DNA of 64,000 bases from Candidatus Sumerlaeia bacterium (GTDB taxonomy: Bacteria; Sumerlaeota; Sumerlaeia; SLMS01; JAHLLQ01). Shown here one piece after another: positions 23,942 to 31,223 of the stretch. The notes beneath the pieces are model-generated. The model did no database searches. It had not been told where the DNA came from and saw nothing but the letters and a program-made list of their open reading frames with translations. The number at the start of each line of letters is the position of its first letter. The stretch's first letter is position 1. The position numbers and the translations under genes are program-made. Location of the stretch: the NCBI GenBank assembly GCA_019634695.1, contig JAHCAW010000011.1, positions 1-64,000 of the forward strand. The letters are read 5' to 3'.

Positions 23942-26667
23942 TCAACCGCTTCTCCTCCCGCCGCCAGCCACTGGATTCGTCGTTCCTCAACGAACGGCTG
24001 AAGGGTGCGCTCGCCTACGATCGCGTGGCGGGGTACTTTTCGTCTTCCATCATGGAGGTAGCCGGGGAAGCCTTGGAATCGATGAAGGGCAGGGTTCGGA
24101 TCGTCTGCAACAGCGAGTTGGACGAACGGGATGTCATCACCGCCCAGGCCGCCAACATGGCGATGCGGCGGGAATGGTGTTCGTGGAAGCCGGAGAAGTG
24201 GGGAGAGGCTGCCAAGCCGCGCTTCCAACGGCTCCATGATTTTTTGCGCGATGGGCGGATGGAGGTACGCGTCCTGCCCACGAAGAAGTTTGGCCTGATC
24301 CACGGCAAGGCCGGGGTGGTCACGCTGGCAAGTGGCACGAAGACGAGCTTCATCGGGAGCGCCAATGAAACGCAGAGCGCGTGGCAGTTGAACTACGAGT
24401 TGGTCTGGGAAGATGCCTCCGAAGAGGCGGTCACCTGGGTGCAGGAAGAGTTCGACGCCCTCTGGGCCCTGGGTATCCCCCTCGCCGAGTTCGTGATCGA
24501 GGATGCTGGCCGCCTGGCGCATCGGGAGATTGTGCCGTCGGTGGAAAGCTGGCGCGAGAATCCCGATCAGGCTTCGCCCATCATCGAGCTGCCAGTGTAT
24601 AGACAAGAGTACGGACTGTGGGAGCACCAGAAGTATTTCATCCAGATGGCTTTCGACGCTCATCGCGGACCCCACGGGGCGCGGCTGGTGCTGGCGGACC
24701 AAGTGGGGCTGGGCAAGACGCTCCAGTTGGCTTTGAGCGCGATGCTGATGGTGCTCCACGGCGGTGGGGCGGCGCTGATCATCGTGCCCAAGACGCTCAT
24801 GTGGCAGTGGCAGGACGAACTGCGTGATCTGCTGGATATGCCTACAGCTGTGTGGAACGGCAAGCAGTGGGTGGATGAGCAGGGAATCGAGTACCCCGCC
24901 ATCGGACCAGACGGCATCCGCAAATGTCCGCGCCGCGTGGGGATCGTGTCGCAGGGCCAGATCACGGCGGGAACGAAGGCTGCCGAGAGCCTGCGCAACA
25001 TGAACTGGGAAGTGGTGGTGGTGGACGAAAGCCACCGCGCCCGTCGTCGAAATTTGGGCGAGGACAAGGAAGGCGATCACCCCGATCCGAATAACCTGCT
25101 CCAGTTCCTGTTCGACATCGCCGGTAACACGAAGAGCCTTCTGCTGGCGACGGCGACGCCGGTGCAGATGTATCCGGTGGAAGCTTGGGATCTGCTGAAC
25201 GGGATGAGCTATGGCCTCCAGATGGTGCTCGGCAATCCCTGGAGCGAGTGGCGCAAGGCGGAGCGCTGTCTCCCGATCGTCCAGGGTCGGGAGGAGTTAC
25301 CAGAAGATGATCGCGAGCTTTGGGAGTGGATCAGGAACCCGCTGCCTCCGGCGACGGCCCGGATGGAGGATCGTGACTTCACCGAATTGCGCCGTGCTCT
25401 GAAGATGAAGGACAAAGACCTCGTTGCATCTGGCGACAAATGGGACGCCTTGCCGCCACCGGCGAAAGATCGTGTGCGGAGGCTGCGAAAGACCTTCGGC
25501 ACACACCACAGCCCCTTCATCCGGCACATCGTGCGTCGCACGCGGGAATATCTGGAAACCACCATCAACCCAGAGACGAACGAGCCGTTCCTCAAGCCGG
25601 TGCGGGTCGAACTCTTCGGTGAAGGCGATGGCGAAGCGATCATTCTGCCGAGCTACCTTCGCGATGCTTATGGCCTGGCTGAACAGTTCTGCGGGCAGTT
25701 GAAGGAAAGAATGAAGGGGTCAGGCTTCTTCAAGACGATGCTCCTTCGCCGAGTAGGCAGCTCGATCGAAGCGGGTCGATTGACGGCAGAGAAGATGCTG
25801 GGAAGCTGGGACGACATCGCGGAAGTTGATGGCGAGAACGAGGAAGAGGATGCAGGCGACAACGAAGCGCTGAAGTCGCTGACTCCTTCGGAACGCAAGT
25901 CTCTCCAGTCCTTCGTGGACGCCTTGAAAGCCTACCCCGGCGACGATCCAAAGTACGCGGTCGTGAAGCACCTGCTCCTCGAAGGGCACGGTGCTACGGG
26001 GCCTTGGTTGGAACAGGGCTGCATCGTTTTCTCAGCGTACTTCGACTCGATCATCTGGCTCGCCAGAGAGCTGTCTGAAGAGATCCCGGACGAGCCTATC
26101 GGGATCTACGCGGGATCGGGACGATCAGCCATCATCAAGGGTGGCGTTCTCCAGCGTGAGGAACGCGAGGAGCTGAAGAAAATGGTCCGCCGAGGCGAGC
26201 TTCGGCTGATCCTTGGAACAGACGCCGCCAGCGAGGGGTTGAACCTCCAGCGCTTGGGTACGCTGATCAACTTGGACCTTCCGTGGAACCCGACGCGTCT
26301 TGAACAGCGGAAGGGAAGAATTCAGCGTATCGGGCAGGTTCGTGACGTTGTGTACGTCTATAACATGCGCTACAAGGACTCGGTGGAGGATCGTGTGCAC
26401 CAGCTTCTTTCTGAGCGCCTTCAGGAAATCTTCCACCTCTTCGGGCAGGTCCCCGATGTCCTGGAGGACGTGTGGGTTCAGGTAGCAGAAGGCCAGGTCG
26501 AGAAAGCCAAGCAGGTGATCGCCGCCGTGCCGAAGAAGCATCCGTTTGATGAGCGTTACCAGAAACCGGAGCCTGTGCCCTGGGAAAGGTGCGCTGCGGT
26601 GTTGAATGCGGTGGATCGCAGGATATTCCTCCAGAAGGGCTGGGATGTCAGACGCAACGGAGGATGA
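23938..26667 (+). CDS. PLD-SNF2 helicase anti-phage protein
   Basis: 909 aa. The N-terminal phospholipase D-like module has LIHGKAGVVT (HxK, about 122-124) and GSANETQSAWQLNYE (about 140-154), i.e. one HKD half-site. The SNF2-type helicase follows: DQVGLGKTLQ (about 253-262), VVVDESHRAR (about 359-368), LLATATPVQ, a long acidic insert (about 630-650), TDAASEGLNLQ and QRKGRIQRIGQ (about 785-795). PLD-helicase fusions are the fourth core member of DUF499/DUF3780/DUF1156 defence operons, probably the translocase or nuclease that acts on unmethylated invading DNA. It is the last gene of the operon; 133 bases follow before the next candidate gene. Confidence 0.9.
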   Translation: MINRFSSRRQPLDSSFLNERLKGALAYDRVAGYFSSSIMEVAGEALESMKGRVRIVCNSELDERDVITAQAANMAMRREWCSWKPEKWGEAAKPRFQRLHDFLRDGRMEVRVLPTKKFGLIHGKAGVVTLASGTKTSFIGSANETQSAWQLNYELVWEDASEEAVTWVQEEFDALWALGIPLAEFVIEDAGRLAHREIVPSVESWRENPDQASPIIELPVYRQEYGLWEHQKYFIQMAFDAHRGPHGARLVLADQVGLGKTLQLALSAMLMVLHGGGAALIIVPKTLMWQWQDELRDLLDMPTAVWNGKQWVDEQGIEYPAIGPDGIRKCPRRVGIVSQGQITAGTKAAESLRNMNWEVVVVDESHRARRRNLGEDKEGDHPDPNNLLQFLFDIAGNTKSLLLATATPVQMYPVEAWDLLNGMSYGLQMVLGNPWSEWRKAERCLPIVQGREELPEDDRELWEWIRNPLPPATARMEDRDFTELRRALKMKDKDLVASGDKWDALPPPAKDRVRRLRKTFGTHHSPFIRHIVRRTREYLETTINPETNEPFLKPVRVELFGEGDGEAIILPSYLRDAYGLAEQFCGQLKERMKGSGFFKTMLLRRVGSSIEAGRLTAEKMLGSWDDIAEVDGENEEEDAGDNEALKSLTPSERKSLQSFVDALKAYPGDDPKYAVVKHLLLEGHGATGPWLEQGCIVFSAYFDSIIWLARELSEEIPDEPIGIYAGSGRSAIIKGGVLQREEREELKKMVRRGELRLILGTDAASEGLNLQRLGTLINLDLPWNPTRLEQRKGRIQRIGQVRDVVYVYNMRYKDSVEDRVHQLLSERLQEIFHLFGQVPDVLEDVWVQVAEGQVEKAKQVIAAVPKKHPFDERYQKPEPVPWERCAAVLNAVDRRIFLQKGWDVRRNGG

Positions 26668-26800
26668 CGTTGGATCACCCGCCTTTCCCTTCTAAGTGCT
26701 TTCGCCAAGCCTCCTTCATCAGGACTACAAGCTAGGGGATGTCAGCCTGAAAACGCGCTGCGCGTACGCGGTGGACTGTCATGGAAGAGACTAGCCAGGA

Positions 26801-26947
26801 ATGGTTGTCAAACTGCTGGGTAGCCTCATCGCCGAGTGGGTGATCCGGAATCTATCTGAAGGCATAAAGGACCTGTCGATTCAGAAGTGTGAGGTTGAGG
26901 ACGTCGCCAAGATCGAGAGCATTGAGGTCATCAGAGAAGACCACTGA
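26801..26947 (+). CDS. Possible small protein (48 aa)
   Basis: Reads MVVKLLGSLIAEWVIRNL then acidic KCEVEDVAKIESIEVIRED to a stop at 26945. The composition looks protein-like, with a hydrophobic helix then a charged tail, and AGGA precedes the ATG but with almost no spacing. No family. It lies just before the nucleotidyltransferase-like gene. Uncertain. Confidence 0.35.
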   Translation: MVVKLLGSLIAEWVIRNLSEGIKDLSIQKCEVEDVAKIESIEVIREDH

Positions 26948-26982
26948 AATCCCCATATCCGACTCCAGAAAGGACGCAGGCG

Positions 26983-27585
26983 ATGAAGCCTCCAGGTCGA
27001 GAGAGAATCCGGATGTTGCGCTTCGAGGGCCAGAAGCCCCTCGTCGATGCGATCATGATCCCGGACACGCTGCTCACACTTCAGGCCGCCGCTCGTGCTG
27101 CTGACGGCCTCTCGTGGCTCTTGGTTGGCAGTCAGGCCGCCTCGTGCTGGATGGAGAGCCGCGCCACAGTGGAGATTGAGGTGCTCGTGCCCGCTGCACA
27201 TGGTCGGGCACGGGTTGAGAGCAGGGTTGGTCCTCTGCCTGACGGTCACAGCGTGGTCGTCCGAACCGCTGAGCAGGCTGGCGTGTCTGCCGATTCGCTG
27301 GCACTCTGGAGCAGCCGAGCACGACGGGATGAAGTCGACGGCACCACGATCCGCGTTCCCCAGGCCGCCGACTTGCTTCTTCTCATGCTCGCTGAGCGCA
27401 GGCTCATCGAAGCTCCCCAGACGATGTACTTCGCTGCCAGGCTGTTGCAGATCCACGGACCCTTTGACCTGGCGGATGTGGAGTTGTCCCCATATCAGCA
27501 GGAGCGGTTGGCGCAGGCGGCTGCCCTGGTCCTACATGAGGCTGTAAATAAGCTTGAAGCAATTCACGCCGAGTTTGCCAGATAG
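26983..27585 (+). CDS. Degenerate nucleotidyltransferase-like protein
   Basis: 200 aa, ATG at 26983 with AAAGGA upstream. LSWLLVGSQAASCWMESRAT, then VEIEVLVP, mimics the GS...R-T-x-D-x-D core of MNT/AbiEii nucleotidyltransferases, with both catalytic Asp positions read as Glu. Later segments (RVPQAADLLLLMLAERR) also fit that family's helical part. If the fold is right, the enzyme is inactive or altered. Such proteins form the antitoxin or toxin half of type IV/VII toxin-antitoxin pairs; no HEPN partner is seen here. Confidence 0.5.
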   Translation: MKPPGRERIRMLRFEGQKPLVDAIMIPDTLLTLQAAARAADGLSWLLVGSQAASCWMESRATVEIEVLVPAAHGRARVESRVGPLPDGHSVVVRTAEQAGVSADSLALWSSRARRDEVDGTTIRVPQAADLLLLMLAERRLIEAPQTMYFAARLLQIHGPFDLADVELSPYQQERLAQAAALVLHEAVNKLEAIHAEFAR

Positions 27586-27655
27586 CCGAAGGCAATGAGA
27601 GCGACCACGGGCCGTCGTCGGGCAATCGCCCACCGCACAAAACAGGAGCATGCTC

Positions 27656-28483
27656 ATGGAAAAGGACGTGAAGACGAAGAAGCTGCAAACGAACATTCCT
27701 GAGCCACTCTTCGATCGGATCAAGGCACGTGCGGAGCGACTGTGGGGCGAGAACGATTCGGAGTCCAACGTTGTCGCCACCGCGCTGCGGGACTGGATGT
27801 CGCAATCAGAGCGAGGCGGTCTGGATGCACGCTTGGATCAGATGGAACGACGCATCGAGTACCTGCTGACTACTCGGCCAGCGGAAGGTTTTCGGGATGA
27901 TCGCCCGACTTTGGATGATCCGCAGGTTCAGCGTCGGCTGGGACTCACGGATCCTTTGCCGATAAGCACGGGGGTGCCCAAGCTGCCCAACAAGCCTGAT
28001 CCCAAAGAAGTCGCTGAGATGGGGGTCGAACTTTTGCAGAATCACCGGCGAACAAAGTGCAGTTATGGGCTGATAGGTCCCGAGTATCTTCTTGGTTACG
28101 ACCCCGCGGGCAGGGTTGATTTCGCAAACTATGAAAGCGCAGGCTTTCCCCTGCTTCGGGATCCCAAAAGCTACAATTTGGAGGATTCGACGATGAAGCA
28201 AATCTTTGAGTCCTACTGTGTGAAGCCGATCTACGCTCCTCTCTTGATCTACTACTACGGTAAGAAGATTGTCGTGCTTGATGGTCTGGCCCGATTCGCG
28301 GCCATGCTTGAGGCTTGGAGACAGAGTCGCTGCGGAATGACTCGCGTGCCCGTCGAACTTTTTATCGGGGAGGAAGACTTGGCGGGGAAAGAACGGATCA
28401 TCCGCAATCTGCACGGCGGGCCGCGATCACTCACGCGTGCTGAGTTCGAGCGGGCGGTCGATCGACTCAACGGGCTGGGGTAA
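27656..28483 (+). CDS. Ribbon-helix-helix / ParB-like protein
   Basis: 275 aa; the ATG at 27656 is preferred because GGAG lies seven bases before it. The N-terminus (KKLQTNIPEPLFDRIKARAERLW, SNVVATALRDWM) fits a ribbon-helix-helix DNA-binding domain (residues 1-50). It is followed by a coiled segment (LDARLDQMERRIEYLL). The C-terminal half has PLLIYYYGKKIVVLDGLARFAAMLEA and VPVELFIGEED, like the ParB/sulfiredoxin nuclease fold (VLDGxxRxAA). It may be a small DNA-binding regulator or nuclease of the element. No partner gene identified. Confidence 0.5.
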   Translation: MEKDVKTKKLQTNIPEPLFDRIKARAERLWGENDSESNVVATALRDWMSQSERGGLDARLDQMERRIEYLLTTRPAEGFRDDRPTLDDPQVQRRLGLTDPLPISTGVPKLPNKPDPKEVAEMGVELLQNHRRTKCSYGLIGPEYLLGYDPAGRVDFANYESAGFPLLRDPKSYNLEDSTMKQIFESYCVKPIYAPLLIYYYGKKIVVLDGLARFAAMLEAWRQSRCGMTRVPVELFIGEEDLAGKERIIRNLHGGPRSLTRAEFERAVDRLNGLG

Positions 28484-28504
28484 AGTGTTTCGGTGAGGAG
28501 GCCC

Positions 28505-28648
28505 ATGAAGGCTCGATCCGAATCGGAACGCTTTCGCCGCGCTCGTGGGGACGTCGGTTCAGGAAGACACCGTCCTACAGTCAGGCGGGAGGATGCCCCA
28601 CGACGCGATTGCAGGTTCGCCCAACTTTTCGCTCCAGTGACTCGATGA
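28505..28648 (+). CDS. Possible small basic protein (47 aa)
   Basis: A strong ribosome site (GAGGAGG) lies just before the ATG at 28505, giving a 47-residue, arginine-rich peptide. The 3' end overlaps the convergent 150-aa gene by 68 bases. Composition is shadow-like, so the main support is the ribosome site. Uncertain. Confidence 0.25.
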   Translation: MKARSESERFRRARGDVGSGRHRPTVRREDAPRRDCRFAQLFAPVTR

Positions 28649-29033
28649 CACCATCGATGGCACTCGTGCTTGCGCCGTGGCTCCACCAGCGTGGTGCCCC
28701 ATCCCACCACCGCACGACGACCATCATACCGTGCGCCGGAATCGGTAGCGTATAGATCGATGCCTGGTACTCCTCGTCGGCCCAGCAAGTTGGTCCCCAC
28801 TCTACAGCGGCGACCTGGGTCATTCCCAACCGCGCCACGTTGTCGTCGATCAGCTCACCCTCCAGATACTCTGTTGCTTCCGCGGTGATGGCGTGCCCAT
28901 GCAGCGTCCGACAGCACGCGAGGGCCGAGTTGATCTCATGCAGTGGGATCAGGCAGATCATCACCGGCAAGAGAGGTTCCGGAGTCTCCGGCGATCCCAG
29001 ATTCGGGACTATTGGCTGCGGCAGTTCACTCAT
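28581..29033 (-). CDS. Hypothetical protein (150 aa)
   Basis: Starts MSELPQPIVPN with GGAG about ten bases upstream. It contains LEGELIDDNVARLGMTQVAAVEWG and a tryptophan-rich MMVVVRWWDGAPRWWSHG; no family recognised. Minus strand, probably transcribed with the 88-aa frame just upstream, whose stop lies three bases before this start. Together they would form a short operon between the defence cargo and the recombinase. Confidence 0.5.
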   Translation of the reverse strand: MSELPQPIVPNLGSPETPEPLLPVMICLIPLHEINSALACCRTLHGHAITAEATEYLEGELIDDNVARLGMTQVAAVEWGPTCWADEEYQASIYTLPIPAHGMMVVVRWWDGAPRWWSHGASTSAIDGVIESLERKVGRTCNRVVGHPPA

Positions 29034-29036
29034 GGG

Positions 29037-29303
29037 TCAACCTGCTCCATTTTTTCGCTGTGTGCTGACGATGAATAGAACTCTGCCCACAAGTACCTCT
29101 GCTGATCTGCCTGGTGCCAACAGCATTGGATTGACGGCATTCAGTCGCTCCTGAGGCACGAGCAAAGCATGCGTCGCTAGCCATCCATGGGTTTCGCTGT
29201 GCCACGACACGTAGTTGCCCACGCGGATTTTGCTGGCCAATCCGAGGTCTCTCTGCCACGTTGGGGTCCTATGCCCATGTGGAGAGACAGCCCCATGACC
29301 CAT
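29037..29303 (-). CDS. Hypothetical protein (up to 88 aa)
   Basis: The frame ends three bases before the 150-aa gene. The part from KIRVGNYVSWHSETHGW onward looks protein-like (LATHALLVPQERLNAV, VLVGRVLFIVS). The first 20 residues are less convincing, so the real start may be internal. It is divergent from the recombinase, with 9 bases of overlap if the longest start is used. Confidence 0.35.
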   Translation of the reverse strand: MGHGAVSPHGHRTPTWQRDLGLASKIRVGNYVSWHSETHGWLATHALLVPQERLNAVNPMLLAPGRSAEVLVGRVLFIVSTQRKNGAG

Positions 29304-30869
29304 TCAGTACAAAATCAGGAAAAAACCCGACAGACGGCCACCTGCCTGATCTATACCCGTGTATCCTCGAAGGAGCAGAACGAGGAGGGGTACTCGCTGG
29401 CGGCCCAAGAAAAGCTCCTGCGCGAGTATGCCGCTCAGAACGGGCTCCGGATCGCATGCGAATTCCAGGACGTCGAGACTGCGAAACGAGCCGGGAGGTC
29501 GGCCTTCTCGGACATGTTGGTGTACTTGCGACGCCACAAGTCCTGCCGGGTGATCTTGGTCGAGAAGACCGATCGCCTCTACAGGAACATCAAGGACTGG
29601 GTGACGCTGGACGACCTCGATGTCGAGGTACATTTCGTCAAGGAGGGGATCGTCCTCTCCGACCAGTCGCGATCATCCGAGAAGTTCATCCACGGCATCA
29701 AGGTGCTGATGGCGAAGAACTACTGCGACAACCTCTCCGAAGAGACCAGCAAGGGGATGCGCCAGAAGGCCAGCGAAGGCATCTGGCCGTCGCGAGCACC
29801 CGTCGGCTATCGGAACGTAATGGGGGACGATGGGAAGCGCATCATCGAGCCGGATCCTGAGACTGGTCCCATCGTCACCCGCCTGTTCAAGGCCTTCGCG
29901 ACTGGTCGCTACACTCAGCGCGAGTTGACCAAGCTGGCCGCCGATATGGGGCTCACGTTCAGCAAGGGAACGAGGGTCACCATGAGTTACGTGCTCGGTA
30001 TCTTGAAGAACCCGCTGTACATGGGCGAGTTCGTCTGGAACGGCGAACGCTTTCGCGGGCGCTACGAGCCACTCATCGATCGTGAGACATGGAAGGCGGC
30101 TCAGGAGGCCTTCGAGAACCGGAAGAAGGGGCGGCTCTACCAAGACACTTCAAGGTGGATCTTCGCTCGGCTCCTGCGATGCAGCCACTGTGGGTGCGCC
30201 ATGGTCGGTGAGGAGAAGAAAGGGATGTACGTCTACTACCACTGCACGAAGAACCGAGGCGAATGCCCCACCAGGTACGTCCGCGAAGAAGTCGTCGCGC
30301 TGGCCTTCTGGAAGAGCCTACAGGCGATTCACCTGCGCCCGGAAATCTCTGACTGGCTGTTGACGGCTCTGAAGCAATCTGCCACGGATCACCGGGAGTT
30401 CACCGAGCAGCAGATGGACGCCCTGATGGGTAGGATGAAGGACCTCCGGCGACGGCTCGACCTGATCTACAAGGACCGGCTGGATGGCCGGATCACGGAG
30501 GAGCAGTACGAGCACCACAAGGCGGGGCTTGAGAAGGACGTGATGGAGGCCGAGGCAAAGATCGAGGGCCTGAACCGCGCCGACTTCAAGTTCTACGACA
30601 AGGGCGTGGAGCTACTCGAACTCGTCCAAAGGGCTGTGAATGCTTGGGAAAGCTCCGATCGGAGCCAGAAGCGGGTGTTGCTGGAAACAGTGCACTCGAA
30701 CTGCCTCTGGGACGGCGAGCGCGTGATCCCGGAATACCGGCAACCCTTTGATTTGATTGCACTTGCGCTAGCGGGGGAAAAAGAAAAAGCGGCCCCCGAA
30801 GAGGCCGCTTTGTGTGATTTGGAGAAATGGCTCCCCCACGTGGACTCGAACCACGAACCTACGGATTAA
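29295..30869 (+). CDS. Large serine recombinase, right copy, reading into tRNA-Asn
   Basis: 524 aa from MTHSVQNQEK at 29295 (GGAG ten bases upstream). The catalytic motif is YTRVSSKEQNEEGYSL, with VEKTDRLYRN after it. The recombinase domain has GIWPSRAPVGYRNV and NPLYMGEFVW; the zinc ribbon is CSHCGCAM...YHCTKNRGECP; a coiled coil follows (about 375-430). The last 30 or so residues are odd: from about EKEKAAPEEAAL they are encoded by the antisense of a terminator hairpin and then of tRNA-Asn (LPHVDSNHEPTD), and the stop is the antisense of the anticodon loop. The natural C-terminus may therefore have been altered by integration. It faces outward, opposite the left-end recombinase. Confidence 0.92.
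   Translation: MTHSVQNQEKTRQTATCLIYTRVSSKEQNEEGYSLAAQEKLLREYAAQNGLRIACEFQDVETAKRAGRSAFSDMLVYLRRHKSCRVILVEKTDRLYRNIKDWVTLDDLDVEVHFVKEGIVLSDQSRSSEKFIHGIKVLMAKNYCDNLSEETSKGMRQKASEGIWPSRAPVGYRNVMGDDGKRIIEPDPETGPIVTRLFKAFATGRYTQRELTKLAADMGLTFSKGTRVTMSYVLGILKNPLYMGEFVWNGERFRGRYEPLIDRETWKAAQEAFENRKKGRLYQDTSRWIFARLLRCSHCGCAMVGEEKKGMYVYYHCTKNRGECPTRYVREEVVALAFWKSLQAIHLRPEISDWLLTALKQSATDHREFTEQQMDALMGRMKDLRRRLDLIYKDRLDGRITEEQYEHHKAGLEKDVMEAEAKIEGLNRADFKFYDKGVELLELVQRAVNAWESSDRSQKRVLLETVHSNCLWDGERVIPEYRQPFDLIALALAGEKEKAAPEEAALCDLEKWLPHVDSNHEPTD
30786..30811 (-). terminator. Intrinsic terminator of tRNA-Asn
   Basis: Nine-base stem AAAGCGGCC / GGCCGCTTT with an eight-base loop, followed on the minus strand by a T-rich run (TTTTTCTTTTT). 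It lies 16 bases after the tRNA 3' end and inside the recombinase reading frame, so it is likely host sequence and marks the element edge just to its left. Confidence 0.8.
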
Positions 30870-30903
30870 CAGTCCGCCGCTCTACCGATTGAGCTATAGG
30901 GGA
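30828..30903 (-). tRNA. tRNA-Asn (GTT)
   Basis: 76 nt including an encoded CCA. The 5' TCCCCTA pairs with 3' TGGGGGA, the D arm is GCTCAATCGGTAGAGC, the anticodon loop CTGTTAA carries GTT, and the T arm is CGTGGTTCGAGTCCACG. It flanks the right end of the mobile element, whose recombinase frame overlaps its 3' half in antisense, so it is the probable integration landmark. Confidence 0.95.
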
Positions 30904-31223
30904 GCAAGATGGCCCGGGTGCTGGCGGGGCGACCGCGGGGGGCGGTAGAAAGCACGGGTCCCCCCGCCGAACGCAAGCCCGAAATTGCGCGGCGAAGGCG
31001 GGTCCCGGGTTTGGGCGTCGGGGGGTGTGCTTCGCCCGGTTGGGGCCGGCTGGGGGCGCCGGGGTGAGGGCGGGCCGGGCGGCGGGGGGCCTTTTTCCTT
31101 GCCTCGGGCGGGGGGCTCCGCTTGGCCTTGCCCCCCCGAGCCCGGGGGCCCCGGCTCAGGTTTGTTGAGCTGCCCCCGCCGGCGACGAGTGTTCTCCCCC
31201 CATCCGCCCGGATTCCTGAGCCC
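30904..31223. other. GC-rich intergenic region before topA
   Basis: About 320 bases dominated by runs of G and C on both strands, with no supported gene, tRNA or clear terminator. It must contain the tRNA-Asn promoter (minus strand) and the topA promoter (plus strand), but neither is recognisable. Confidence 0.5.
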
